Origin: Varroa destructor
Lineage: Eukaryota; Arthropoda; Arachnida; Mesostigmata; Varroidae
Length of the DNA: 64,000 bases
Assembly: GCF_002443255.2 (NCBI RefSeq)
Contig: NW_019211455.1
Location: forward strand, 37,229,472-37,293,471
Direction: 5' to 3'
The position numbers and the translations under genes are program-made. Below are positions 1 to 13,346 of this stretch, one piece after another. How positions within the stretch are numbered: position 1 is the first letter of the stretch; each line of letters opens with the position of its first letter. The notes beneath the pieces are model-generated. The model saw only the letters and a program-made list of their open reading frames with translations, was not told the origin of the DNA and did not search any database.

Positions 1-2326
1 TCGAACAATGTTTTTAGCTTATAGCTTACTGCATTTATTCAAGGTTAAACCAGTTAGGCTTAGTGAGAGATACTACTCCGCGGTAAAAATTTTTGTTTGC
101 ATTAAAAAGCATACGTCTGTGGTTTGACGATACATGGTTAGAAGCACAGCATATATTTATAATGCGCTTATTCATTTTCACTAAAATAGCTGCTCAAAGT
201 TGCATAAAATAATGTTTTGTTGACATTGTACCAGTGAGACTAATTAAAGTCAGAATAATGGAATATCTAATCTTATGGCTATTAATATTTATAGCTTATT
301 TATTGAAGAAATCTCAGTTACCAATTAAGTCAACATGCCTACCACCTGTTCATTTTTACTGTTGTTGCATTATCTAAGCGATTCAAAGCTCACCATTGGA
401 GTAAAACTAAATTGGATTCTTTGATCAATATAGAGAAGTGAAAGGCGAAGAAACAGAGTACGTACGAGTAAGTAATGAACGGATATTTATATACTCAAGA
501 TACATACATTTAAGACATAAATTAACATTTATTCTGCAACAATTAAAAGTCGCTCTTGCGCTTGTTATTATTGGATAGTATCACCGTCAGTATTTAATCG
601 TTGGGGGCATTTTGAATGATTCTGGTTGAGGCATCAAATGACTATTTCAAGTTTTATCCTTCGAAGTAATAAAGGAAGCATTCGAAACATTTTCTATTAT
701 CCGCTGCAAAACGTTTAATGGTATATTTTACATGCAAGATGTATGTGGACTAACATTGAGGAGATATTTGTAATTGCAATGAAGTTCTGGTGCTGTTGGG
801 AGAATAGATTATATGTATATGTAAGAACTGAAAACAACCAAAAAAATCTAAAAGTGCGAAAAGGCTCAACGTCTCAAATAGGCTACCAGTTGGAGCTTAT
901 CTCAATGATTTTTTTTTTTCTTTAAAACCCGTTATTTCACAATTAAACTTCTAAATGTTTCAAATGTCACGTCCGATGCTACCGCTACGCATTCTATCAG
1001 ACGGCTGGCTTCCAGCACGAACTTCGAAGCCGTCTGAAAGTGAATTTACGGCAGGATTTATGTCAGAACCTACACCGCGTATTAAATATCTGTGTGCATC
1101 AAAAGTAACGTTTTGAACCATTTCGATAAATTTTCAAGCTTTTTTAACCTAAACCCAATTGAAAATCTTTCGGTTGAGCCATCAAAGTTTTTCTCCGTAC
1201 GAAAATTAACAGTAAAAAACAATGTCGCTTTCAGCCAAACAAAAGAAGTTCTAAACCTTGATGACAGTTCGCCCAGATTGTATAAAAGCTTATTTTAACT
1301 CAAATTCCAGAAACGACGCAATGCTATTCGCCATGACGTTTTTTGTTCTAAAAGTAAGTGGCTCTCGTTTGGCACTCAAAGCAACGGATGGATGCATGCC
1401 CATTACGACAAGGAGTCCGCCATAACTTGAACAAACCACGCTGTATATATTCCCTTGCAGAGGTGATTTTAACAGATATATTCCTATATCTATACAGATA
1501 AAGAATCGTCTCAAAAAATTCCGTTATCAGTTAAAGATAGTGACGATTAATTATCAGCGAATAGACCTTGTGCAAAACATTATTATCAATAAATGATACA
1601 CTGCGAATGAGCTGGGCTCTACAGTCAATTATTCCTCCTCGGTTACCAGACGGTAATTTTATTACTCTTAGTATTTAAAGTGACCATTTTACTGAGCGCT
1701 GTATATATTGTGCCATGCTTCACTTATGTATGCAAAGTTGCTTTTGAATGAACCTTTTCCTTAGAGATCAAGCACGAAGAGAACCAAGTCTTTGCGTGGT
1801 AAACTCAATTGACTGAAACGCATGATAAAACCTTGAATGAGTACGTATTCTATGTATAATTCAAAAAGCTTACGTTTTCGAGATTTAATGAAAATCTCTG
1901 AACATATTTCAGATAGTTATTTTACGCATTTCTAAACTAAGATCATGACTAAGTAGTGATACGACATTACTTATAATAAATTAAAGCACGGCTCGTCAGT
2001 TTGAAGCTGATTTCGAGCAATAACATGACCATTCTCTGACTCCATACCTGAAACACTTCTTTTACGTTATTGAGCTCACTCATTCGTTTCGATTTGTGCG
2101 TGACGGTGCACTGTATATCACCATTTCTTCATTACGAAATTTTACAGCCCAGCCTGAGAGTACTGCATCACAGATACGGGCATCTGCATGCACAGATAAT
2201 ACTCAAAATGAACTATTATAATGTTTCTTTCTTTAGCAAGGTTTCTTTCTTATCGTAATGCAGTGTTGTTTGCAATAATGCCCCCTCATTACCTATTGAT
2301 TCGGAATGGGTACTCTCTACCTCCAT
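1..2326. other. Intergenic; likely BRAP 3' flank
   Basis: I see no recognisable gene here. Open frames are short, overlap on both strands and have no family resemblance. The right end should contain the 3' UTR of the BRAP gene, which is transcribed leftward. An AATAAA hexamer on the minus strand (2326-2331) overlaps the BRAP stop codon. A short hairpin at 997-1037 is listed separately. Confidence 0.6.
997..1037. repeat. Short stem-loop
   Basis: The ten bases TCAGACGGCT at 997-1006 are exactly reverse-complemented at 1028-1037, leaving a 21-base loop. The loop contains a competing shorter stem (GGCTTC with GAAGCC). The left edge resembles a second element at 28639-28679. It could be the end of a small non-autonomous repeat; function unknown. 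Confidence 0.5.
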
Positions 2327-5300
2327 TTATTTTTTCCGATTACTTTTGCGAGGTCGAGCTCCACCGCTCGCCACCGTGCCCCTGCCAGGGGTACTTCTGC
2401 TTGAACAACTACTGGCACCTGCACTCGGAGTAATATGGATGCTTCCTCCGGCCATATCCTCACGGAGTTCTTCGGGCTGCCTCTCTATTTTTGATTTTGC
2501 CTCAAGAAAAAACAGGACATCACGCAACTGCTCCTCCAATTCACTTATCTGAAATCGAAATGTAATTTATTACTCTTCACTTCTAATAATGTGAACATAA
2601 TTTGACTTCAGTTTCACCAGTATTAATCTGTAAACAATAATAGAGAGAGTAAAGATAATAAGAGTGGTGGGAGATGTATGATTACCCGTACTGACGTATT
2701 TACTTTATTATGCCTGTCCCAGAATAGGTTTTGATTCAAAAGTCCAGTCACGCCATGATATTAGTAAAGTAGGTTAGTTCTGCACATTGTTATACTCGCA
2801 TTTATAAATGCATCCCTGCTGGCAAAGGCAAGTTTATTATTAATTACGCCGTTAACTGCAGCCGACTGTTCTAAAAGTCGGTTCGCACATAAAAACAGAA
2901 TTGTGTCTGCGATAGCCTGCACTATAAACGTTTGTTACGGTCGGCACGCAACAGACACCTAATCACTAATGTCATCGCTTCATCTCCAGCGTCATATATG
3001 AACATGTTTAAACTAGCCCAATTTCATATAGCGACAGCCGTGTGAGCATTCATCTAGAGATAAATTTTTGGACATATGAAATGTGATCTAGCTTAACTGT
3101 TAGGCATAACATAAGCGACTACGGTAATTGGATTGGATATTTTGCTCGAAGCGTTACTATTTGCTCGAAAGAAGGGGAACTTAAGCTAAACTGCGGCGAA
3201 AATCTTGCCTATTACAAGTTTACCGCGAATTGGCATATGAGGTCTATTTAAGCACGTGAAACACATGTATAGTACAACTTTCATATTTACAGTGAAATTG
3301 AATGAGGATGCCATAGCTCGCAAGCATGTGTGAATCGATTAGAACGACCAGAAACATCATGGAAAACACAACGGGCGTTGTTGTTTCTGTACATGACGCG
3401 CGCCAGGCTAAAGCTTTTGCTCTGATTTTTAAATTGTCAGCTGCAACGCAATACAGTAACGGCATGAATAATTGTATATTCCGTCTGTTACTCCCAATAA
3501 CAGTTTCATACATATAACTGCATAGTCAACAAATCTGGGAGTAGTTTCCTTATTGCGATCATCCTGCTATCCAATAAATTGCATGTCCGTAATATAAAAT
3601 AAGATGATGTCCAATGAAAAAGTAACAAGGAGTCGAGGACCACCGACTTCGCTTATTTTGTAACGGAGCACAGCAAGAAATGATATACAATAGCTAGATT
3701 TAATGATATCAACACCTGAATTCAATTCATTTTATGTGAGATTGGGTACAAAGAAGAACCATACCTTGGAATCGGATTCCTGTTTTGATTTGGCTGTGCT
3801 TGTCTCGAGTGCTTCAAGTCTTGTTTGCCAACCTTTCTGATCAGCCAGAAGACATTGACTCAATTGACGTTCATCTTGCAACTCTTTTTTGATTTTAACA
3901 CATTGCATAGTCATTGCGTCAAGTTTTTTTCGCGCTGAATCTCTCTCTTTAATCACCTAGTTATTAACATGGATACAAATAAGGAAAGCCGTTATGAATT
4001 TACGAGCCGTTCGAAATGTCCACAGAACTACAGAAGTACATGGTCACCTTTGGGGCATGAACAATTAAAAAATAAATAAATTATTACCTGTCCCATCTTT
4101 CCTTCAAGCTCCTTTCTTTCTTCGACGGCGATTCGTGTCTTCTCCTTAAGCTCTTCGATTTGACGAGCGCTTTCTTTCGCCTGTTGTTCGACTGATTCCT
4201 CAAAGAAACGCCGTTGCTGTTCTAACTGTGATGTTAACAGGTAGGTATATTCAAGCTGAACCGAATCTACTTTTTCGTTCATAGTCGCTCCGCCAACAGG
4301 CGATTCCAACTGGACTAGTTTGCCTGTAGATCAGTTCCAAATAAATATCGGGTTCAAAATAAGGATCGGTAATCAAGTTCACACTAATATATACAGCATG
4401 GTATATGTACGTGTTTTCTTAATGTCGATGCGAAACTCACACACTGATTACTAGACATATTTAAGAACACTAACCATCTGTTTTGTTTTGCACAAGACGG
4501 TGAACGTAATTATCACCGGCATAGTCCCATACGGAGCGATTATCTAACTGCATAGCAAATGTATGCTCAGTACGGCTGTAATGCATGTTTGCATGGCCAG
4601 CCACATAGCGGCCGCAGCCAATATGGCCGCAAAGGAGGCATATCCAGAGATTCTCTGTAGCTCCACATGTTTGACAGCAGTTCTCCGCTTCTAGTTGTGG
4701 AGTTTGCGTATACCTGTAACATGATGGAAATAAAAGAGGTTCTCATATTACAAAAGGTCCAATATTTTTCAGAACTTAAATATTAGTAAAAAATCCTAAA
4801 TGCGTATTCGGTAGACGCTTGGGTTGTCTCTATTTAATTATTACTGTAAGTTTTATTTCCGTTAAACTGAGTCTAAAGTTTAGTCGTACTCAAAATCGCA
4901 GCTCATCATACATAACTTATAGATTTGTCATCAACAAGACTCTCGCATTCATTAGCAACACTAACTGTATAGTCTGCGTCTTCTACCAGACTTCTTAATT
5001 TGGAGAAAATAATTTTTGTGCTTTCTAAATCTTTCACTTCGTCGAACTCTCTTTAACATTTTAACAGGGCATTTAAAAAAAAACGAGAAAACCCTTACTA
5101 ATTTTCATCATAAATAGATTGCAGTCAAAACCATTTTAAGGCTAGAAGACGTTAAAAGGATGGGAGGAGCTGTTGAAGATTTAACACAAGAGTCAATAGC
5201 TTCTACTAGTGATATTATATAGAAGTTTGAAGTATCATTGTCCCTGTCAAGCACCTTATTATTAAGCAAAATTGGTCAATTAACTGTTTACTGTGTGTGC

Positions 5301-8300
5301 CCAATTTGTAAATAGACATTGGTACAATGCTCAGAAAATATGCGTTTAGTTAATGCATCAAAACTATCATTAGAAACCTATGCGTAGGTTGAATTGACGC
5401 TTGGATTAATTAGTTGTCAACTGACAGGAAAATAGATCTACGTATATAAATACTGTGTATAAGAGCCATACCTGCATACAGGGCAAGTGTTGTTGTCGCC
5501 ATGCCATTTGGCGAGACAGGTATCGTGAAACGAGTGGTTACACAGGATAGTTAATACACCTTCGATACTTTCATCCATTCGCTCAAGGCAAACAGGACAG
5601 GTAGGCAACTCCGTGTGACCTGTAATAGGGCCTACATCCAATCGCGTCCAACTGTATCCATCACTTCGACTATCCTCCGTGCTGCTTCCACTAATTACTT
5701 CGACCTATAGGAAAACCCAGTAGCGGATTTGTAAAAAAATTGCTAACTTTTTAGTTGACTTTACATCACTACATCAATACTTCTTCATCAAATAGTCAGT
5801 CTACTGTATTTTCATATGACTGTTTTGACGATAGTCAGTCATACACTATGACAAATAAAACGATACTGAATAAAATTCATTACAGTTACATAGCTTTGCA
5901 ATCCAATTGCAGATTATAATGTTCTACTTGTTGACCATATATCTGCAACAGGATTGAAACTCTATGTAGTTGTACACAATTAGTAAAGCACTCAGATTAA
6001 TACTTAACATTGAAGAAAATGTTTCACGTTTGAAAATATTTAGCGTCTTGGTCATGATCAAATTGATCACAAGTGCAAGCTTACCTTAGCAACGTAAACA
6101 AGGTGGCAGATATCACCCTCGATTGAATTGAAGGGTTTTCCATTGAAACCCTCGTAGAACTCATCGGTGGCCTTTTGAGACCGAAAACGTAAAAGAACCA
6201 TATACACATTAGGTTTCCCATCACGAATGACGCGAATATGCTCAGTGTGGGGCGAAAATGGTGCCACAAATTGTAGCAGATCGTGTAGTGGTAAGTAGGC
6301 CGGCACCGCCATCATACATAGCATCAGAGATCGGCTACAGCTGTGTGGAATACACATATCAAAAGTTACTTTGTTACCAGTTTTCGACTACATTAAACAT
6401 GTTTGGCGCATTCCTCGTCAAATATTCTTAATGACTTAGTTAAAAAAAATTAAAAGTTAAAAAAATTCTAGCTCCTGTATTATACACATATTAGTTCAAA
6501 GAACTTTTCGAATTGTAGAATCCGATCATAAGAACATATCTATTTGAACTTTAGATCAAAACATACTTTTCTAAATAGCTCTGGAAGAATAAATAGGCTA
6601 CACATACTCGGGGTCAATGGTGGTTTTCCGATCTTCTTTGAATAGATGTAAAATGCCCTTGGTCACTTCAACGCAATGATTACCACTGAAGAACTGAACC
6701 TGCTCGAGTTGTCCACTACCACTTGCATCATCAACTGTTCTTTCAGGAACTTCCGTACACCTCGACCCTTCGCCTTCTCCGGCTTTTGATTGATGTTTCT
6801 TGGTATCCATCTTGAAATAAACCCGTCAGAAGACATTAGTTAAGGAATCACGACAAATGCTTCTTTTTCATTATGAAAGTTGATTATCGTCATACTAAAA
6901 CTGAGAAGCATATATTTTTTATGTTGCGATTGGACAATGGTCACAGATTCAGTACCAGCTACTGCACTGTTTTTTGAAATCGTTTCCTTTTCGTAATTCT
7001 ACTACAAAATACCCGCTATCCCATGGCTCGTTTTTCTTAACTCGTTGTAGTCACTGCGTCGCCCGTTTACATTTATAACACGTAACATCTTACTGCAGGA
7101 CTTGGTTAGTGAAGCCATTTCAGGTACCGTCTGATTTCCATCACTTCCATTAGAAATTATATGTAAATAAAGTTTTGTATGCTGATAAATTGAAAAGGAG
7201 TCTATTGTTCGTTATAGCTTGTTTACATCGTGTTGTGTATAAACACTTTACTTTTTCCTAGTTTAGGTTTTTAACCTCACCAAGGTTTCTATACGAATTT
7301 CTTCAAAGCGCCGTCTCCCAAGACGCTCTCGTAGGGCCTCTTCAGGATTCGAGCTTTCGCTACTTTTTGGAACACCGATTGACTGAAGTTCGTCTCGCTC
7401 GCTCTAAAACATAAGTGTAAAAACGCAGGCATTATTCAATGGAATTTACAAAGACCATCTGATTAGATGCAGGTGAAACTTTTACGGATATAATTAACAG
7501 TATTTACAATACTATTCTATTAAATTAACATATTATTCTTTAGATTAAATTATACATCATGACAAAACCGCGTGTTAACTGTAGTAACCAGCGCCACAAT
7601 TTTTGTTTCTTGGCGGTAACTCTTATATCTAACGCTGAAATTAACTTAGTGCATTGCTCCAAGTAGTCCATTTATTCGTATTCAAAATTCGTATAATATA
7701 AGTGATTCTGAAAAATAGGTCCCCTTGTATGGTGATGTGAAAATAGGCAAAAAAAGATCTGTACGTGAAAAATAATCTGCTCGACCTGTGCTAATAAATT
7801 CTAGCACATCTGTGATCAAATGCAAGTACTGCAAAAGATGGGTTACACAATGGAGCATTTATATATGTAGTTTTATATACGTAGCATAATCTTATCTATA
7901 TTTAGGATCAAGCTGACAAGTTCTATGAATCTATATAACAATAATCTTTCAGCCGATAATTACAAAGCAAGTGGCACAAGTTAATTTTAAGTACTTCTTC
8001 CATGTGAGAGAAATCTTGGCTTCGTCACCATGTTCCTGCACGATAAGATTCTTTTAATCACTTTTTACTATTTATGCTTCTTATTGTTCGGTAGAGGTAT
8101 GCTGTTATGTATAATAGATTGTTCGACAACGAAATCCAAGAACAGAGCGAATTTTATTAGAATTTAGTTCACATGATTCTGGCTTGTTGTCGCGGTCCAT
8201 CCAAAAAATCCTTCAAGTTGTAATGTGCTATGTGCCTATAGTATAAGGAACAACACTGATAAGTCAGTTACCTTATCCGAACTGTAGGCAACCTGAGGGA

Positions 8301-8361
8301 TGACCTCGCAACCGGGCTCCAGTTGAATACGAATTCTCACGAAATGAACGTCTCGGCTCAT
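2327..8361 (-). CDS. BRAP: BRCA1-associated protein (BRAP/IMP), RING-type E3 ubiquitin ligase, nine coding exons
   Basis: BRAP is a cytoplasmic E3 ubiquitin ligase known in animals to damp Ras-MAPK signalling by sequestering the scaffold KSR and to retain nuclear-localisation-signal proteins in the cytoplasm. Coding exons, in order: 8361-8272, 7403-7281, 6810-6608, 6340-6085, 5704-5472, 4713-4475, 4323-4088, 3956-3765, 2548-2327. Phases join without error and give 597 residues (human about 592). Exon 1 starts [10 protein letters not shown], like the family N-terminus. The BRAP2/RRM-like domain spans about 95-220. A RING-H2 finger uses C260, C263, C279, H281, H284, C287, C298 and C301, followed by a UBP-type zinc finger (C315, C318, C327, C330, C335, H342, H346, H352; GHIGCGRY motif). 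A coiled coil fills about 400-545 and the tail is basic. All introns are GT-AG. The stop overlaps an AATAAA. Orthology is very secure; exon edges are read by eye. Confidence 0.95.
2549..3764 (-). other. BRAP last intron (1.2 kb)
   Basis: This is the largest BRAP intron, between the coiled-coil exon and the final exon. It is bounded by a GTATGG donor at 3764 and a TTTCAG acceptor at 2549. Two overlapping short open frames on opposite strands near 3244-3517 show no family resemblance and I treat them as chance. Other BRAP introns run from 131 to 868 bases and also look empty. Confidence 0.75.
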
Positions 8362-11107
8362 TGCAAACTTACGCAGTACATTACATCACTCATTACATTT
8401 CCATTTTAGGTATTTGCGCTGCTCCAAAATCACGATTGTTAATGGGGCATCAGTTAGGCAACTTTCCCTCAAGGAAAATCAGTATTAGAAAATTAAACTT
8501 TATACCGAACGCATAACACTCTGAACACCCATGATGTGCTCAGTTACTGCCAAGTGTTCACCAACTGCTATAAGATTATCACACACTATGAGTTTTAAGT
8601 AAGCCAGTTTAATATACTGTAATGTCAGCTGTCGGACGTAAAGAATATTAAAAGAAAAATGCAAACTAAAACTGAATTTCATAAAAGCAAAAAGTTCCGT
8701 AAGTCTAACCTATTTGACTTAATTGGATTCGTTTCAATACTCTGGTTCGTGGTACTTCCAATTCGTGGAAATGAATTAAAAGATTAAGAATTATTTTTAT
8801 TACTTAGGGATTTAACGTTTGTTTATGTTAATTCTTCGTCAGTTCTTACCTCTTGGACAGAGATGCGTTCATTTTTGATTTTGTGATCATCAAACGGCAG
8901 CGTCGTCTGCTCGCAAATACCTGTTCGTTCGAATCACTTGGCGCAAATTTTGACTGCCTAATCGTAGAACGAAATAAATCTTAAGATGATCCGAATACAG
9001 ATTTTTAATTTTCATAGTTATTTATTTAAGTGGTTTAGTTGGACTAGCGATTAACCTGGTCATCGTTTATTGCTATCAACCTAGTAATAAATGGGCAAGG
9101 ATTTTACAGTCATTTTTAAAGAGCTCTCTTATGCTAAATGTATTGCAATGACGAATGACAGGAGCGAGAAATGGTGATGTTTGTATCTATTTTCTTTGTA
9201 TTGATGCAAATATAGAAAAAATGTTAGTAGTTAATAGAAATTTGGCATTGTTAAAATATGCGCTCACGGCGTGATTGATCCTAAAATATATACGGTAGTT
9301 GCCTTTACAGAAGCTGTACAGGAATTAAACATACATCACAATGTAGTGTAGAGTATGCAAAACGATACTGTCACCCGGTATGGTACTTACTAAGGTTTAT
9401 TTCCGCATGCACTGTCTGTTTTGTCGTGCTCTATCGAATGACCTTTGAGGCGCTAAAAGTTATGATGAATATTGCCTTCCACTTTTTACGAACAAGAACG
9501 TTCAGTTATAGCCATATCTCTTCTATCAATTAACCATTTTTCTATATAAACGTATTACAGCGCTTCACTTCTAAGTTGCTCAATCCTAAATGAGCTAGAG
9601 CTAAAGCACCATTTATAGACATAGATAACAAAGGTTTGTATCATACGAAAAAACTCAAAATATCGAGGATCCTTCCCTACTTTCAATGTTTCGAAACAAG
9701 TTCAAGATACATGTGGACTTAAACCTAAAAGTTTTGTACTCATTGGTTTGACAATATGCAAATAAGGGAAGAGGTACTAGATTTCTTACTGTAGTTCAAT
9801 ATTTATGTATCACCATGTAAAGCCTAACTTATCCAAAGTGCTAAGGTTTTTGAATCGTTCTAATTCTGATAGAACCAAACCTCGAGAGAGGTTTGGTTCT
9901 ATCAGATGGTTGCATTTTTATTGTCTCTTCCACTGAAGTAATATCATCAAATCACAACACGCCCAGTTGGAGAGATGTAAAGATGAGATGCGTGTTTTCA
10001 TTTACGCCTTCTGCTTTCGCCAGCTGAAGTTCGCCAACACCGACCGCGTCAGCTAGATTTAGCTGAGGTTCTTTATAAGGTTTGTCTATTAGACTGACAA
10101 GGAACTAGCTCTTATATAAAGACTAACTGTAATTATTTTTCAGTTACCTTGCTTAAAGGCCATTAGATACTTGGTCTGTGAGATGAAGACCTCTGATAAA
10201 CTAAGAAATGTCCATTGTTGGCAGAGGGTTGAAATTAACTAAACGAATCAAGTAATTGCAACTGATACGACGAATACGTAAACTTTATAATAACGTAAAA
10301 ATTATAGGCTTAAAAAATAATGCATTAACACTGAAATATTGAATTAGAGGCCCGCGATTAGGAAAGGCTATTAATTTACTTAGGCCGAATTTATTAAACA
10401 AAATGTATAGCATAACACATGCTGTTTAGCATACACCATATTCGCTGTAGGCGAAAAACCCTCTGAAACATAACAGAAATGTTCTTTTAGTGACCGATGT
10501 ATGATGAGTCTCGCCATCGGGAACTTCAGTCTTGATTTCTTTTAAAGTGAAAGCCTAATAATAAAATTACACCAAATCATATAAATATACGATTCGCAGA
10601 GCCATGCTGAATGTTTTATTTTCCATAACTCAAGTGCAGTTCTTTTGCCTTATAGGCCTTATCTGCTTAGGCTGATATTTCGTGCTGCTTGTATGGTCAA
10701 CGTTACAACTAGTGAAAGTTTCATTTATGTGCTCTTTTAAAGATGTCACATAAATAGCTTCGTATTCCCATAAATGCTCTGTGCTCTCTCGTTGCTATTC
10801 GCGATAACTGTCAACTACAACCATATGTACATCTATGTATTGGGTAAGTAAGAAAACATAACTTGCTAGTTAAGATCATTGCAAAAATATAAACAAAAAC
10901 AGCGTTTCATTTAAACTTTATTCTTTTTACTACATGAAGTACACTTTAATTGTACGCTGTTTTCTGCCTAGACTTCTAAACACGGGAGACACTATCTGCA
11001 ATCAAATTAAAAATTATCTAGTAGACTCATCAAACTTTAATGTCGCTGTCCTCTTTCATATTTAAATGACGATTGCTACATCCGGTATTTGGGTAAGCTG
11101 CACGAAG
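8362..11107. other. BRAP 5' flank and intergenic
   Basis: No coding sequence is recognisable. The left edge must contain the BRAP 5' UTR and promoter, which I cannot delimit. The only notable element is the perfect inverted repeat at 9865-9906. Confidence 0.55.
9865..9906. repeat. Perfect 19-bp inverted repeat, 4-base loop
   Basis: The 19 bases at 9865-9883 (starting TCTGATAGAACC) are exactly reverse-complemented at 9888-9906, separated by GAGA. A transcript from either strand would fold into a tight 19-bp hairpin. The stem is short for an animal pre-miRNA with mature arms. It could be a foldback transposon scar or palindrome. There is no terminator role to expect in a eukaryote. Confidence 0.85.
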
Positions 11108-11467
11108 CTAAAAAGGCGGTACCACCTGCACTGCTGATCTGCAGTACTTTAATGATAGATGCCACAGTGGGAACATGATACGCGGTAATAATAGAGTTAA
11201 ACGTTGAAAAAGCAATTGGATCGCATTTTTCAATGCAATATTATAAACTAAGGGCAACGTCAGGCCCAGCATAATGAACCCGATAAAGTATGTCTTCGGC
11301 ATACACCAGGGGCATTCTCTCACTGATTTCGGTTTGCACTGTATCATCGTGTCGTCATAGCGCTTCCTCTGTCGCTGTTTAGATCTCAATAAACGCAACG
11401 CTCTATATTTGTCAGAGCCCAATAACGACAATAAATAATAGTAACAGTAACTAATATTATTGTTACG
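11108..11467 (-). CDS. Possible exon or small membrane protein, unrecognised
   Basis: A minus-strand frame is open from a stop at 11468-11470 to a stop at 11108, about 119 codons, but it has no ATG near its beginning, so it would have to be entered by splicing. An AG sits at the upstream edge (AAAATTAG before 11467). The translation has a basic N-terminal half rich in R/K, a cysteine pair (CPWC), then two hydrophobic stretches (around FIGFIMLGLTLPLV and LLLPRIMFPLW) that could be membrane helices. I do not recognise the family, and chance openness is possible. Confidence 0.25.
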   Translation of the reverse strand, partial: RNNNISYCYYYLLSLLGSDKYRALRLLRSKQRQRKRYDDTMIQCKPKSVRECPWCMPKTYFIGFIMLGLTLPLVYNIALKNAIQLLFQRLTLLLPRIMFPLWHLSLKYCRSAVQVVPPF

Positions 11468-12236
11468 CTAATTTTCACTTGTGTATGCATTCGTCATTTA
11501 TTTATCTACTGTTGCTTTATTAGTCGTGAATTCAGCTTTTTATATTTGTAAAAGATTCAGCGTTTAGAAAAACAAGTTTCAACCAAGGCATATCAACCCA
11601 GAATACATTCGGCCACCAGACCTCAGAAGCTGCCTACAAATAGAACATTATCCGAAGTAGAATTAACTTAAAAACAACTTCCAAAAAATATACGATGTTA
11701 ACGTGTAAAAAAAACAGTACACTACCAATGTGCTTCGACTTCAACTTTTACAAATGAAAATCAATTCATTTTAAGTGAATCGTTAAGATACAACAATTCA
11801 ACGTTAACACTCTCTAGGTATCACCTAAAAGAAGTTGCGTTTACTCTAATAATTAATCTGGTACTAAAAGAAATAATGTTATAGTAAGGATAATAATCAT
11901 GCTAGCGTTAAATATTAATCTGTCCTCAAGAAATAAATATCAAATTGTGCTATATTACCAACTCCTTTTTTTATTTTTATTGTTATTATTATTAGGAATA
12001 ATTGATGCAACTCAAATCGCTTCTTATATTCGTACATAAACACTTACCAGTGTGTGGTCTGAGTACTAAAAATGGCGCATCAAAAAGGGCGGTTAATGTT
12101 TCTTTATACCATGTCTATGTGCGTATGTCACGGCCTTATGATAAAAGAGTCTATGTGACATCTTAATGAACACACATTTTATTTTATTTTGTGTATAAAT
12201 AAAGATTTTATGGAATGGTTTCGCTCTTCTATTTCG

Positions 12237-12420
12237 CTACTCAGTCCACGCAGCTGATTTGATAATTTGTGCAATTTCTCTCTCGAAAAAAGGCGACACT
12301 GTTTCTTCCATCACAACTAAACTGCCTGCGGCAGCCACGTTGAGAAGCAGCGCAAGAACGTGGCGACGTTCCGTGGCAGGTCCGAATCTCCGCATTCGGC
12401 AATTTTCCAAATAGGTCAAA
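12237..12420 (-). CDS. Candidate last exon of an unknown gene
   Basis: This minus-strand frame runs about 60 codons from a possible acceptor (AACACCAG just right of 12420) to a TAG at 12237. Its base composition is richer in G+C than the surroundings, and an alanine/valine-rich stretch (VLALLLNVAAAG) is followed by a charged C-terminus. A minus-strand AATAAA occurs about 50 bases downstream. I found no matching upstream exon and recognise no family, so this is a weak call based on composition and edges. Confidence 0.25.
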
Positions 12421-13167
12421 CTGGTGTTAACATGATACTATCTTTGTCCCGTTTCAGACATCCGTTTTGACATTTTTGCGTTAATATTCGAGCAGTGAGC
12501 CAGTCGGATGCCATAGATGCACTGGCGGGGCTGTGCAAACGTCGTTGAGATGGTTCTTCAAGGTGTGGCCAACGTACAATTTCTCATCTGGCAAGTACGT
12601 AGAGAAAAAAGTCAGTCAGTACCCGTCGCATAAAACCTTTCACAGGCTACGGGGAGAAACATATCCCGTAAGCGCAAAGATGTCAAACCGTCATCAAATG
12701 TTTACCACGTCAAAATGCATGTCCGATGGCATACGTTGACGAAAATAATTTCATTCTTTGTCAATGGGATGGCCTTTTAGGAATCCGAATAGAGTATGAT
12801 GAATTAGAACGCCTTTTCGGTGCTTATCAATGCCAAGTGTGGCTTCATAAACAATATGTAATATTGCAGTTGAAAAGGATTTTATTATTCGATGTTAACA
12901 TTTTGTCAAATCCCACAGCTTTTACCCGAGCAACGTAAAGATCACAGTCGCCCCCGTACCTTCCAAAAGTTCCTGCGCCCATTTGCGCAGGCAGATTACT
13001 GCCATGGATGGTTACAACGCAATCTTCAAACCGTTAATCTCTCAAAAGATCTGCTGTATTAGATACTAAATTTATAATAATAAATGAAGTATTATATATG
13101 TTATAATTCTGTGATTTTTCTATAGACGTAATATCAATTTATGTTTTATACTATCTTCGCCACCAAA

Positions 13168-13346
13168 ATGCCAAAAAACCAAGATACAGACGCTGGAACG
13201 GACCTGGAGAAGCAACGAGAGCAGTATATACTTAAACAGCAGGTATCTACTTATAGGCCAGTAACTGAAAGAATAAAATATGCTGTTCAAAACATAAAAG
13301 ATCTAAAAAAAGCTTATCGAGAGGAACAAAGGAACGCCTTATCTGG
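13168..13346 (+). CDS. Candidate first coding exon, helical protein, unrecognised
   Basis: An ATG at 13168 with an A-rich context (CACCAAAATG) opens 59 codons ending in a GG|GTAACT donor-like site at 13347; a TAA follows immediately if unspliced. An in-frame ATG also exists at 13141. The peptide starts MPKNQDTDAG and is strongly charged and helix-prone (LEKQREQYILKQQ, IKDLKKAYREEQR), like an N-terminal coiled-coil segment. I could not find the next exon and do not recognise the family. Confidence 0.3.
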
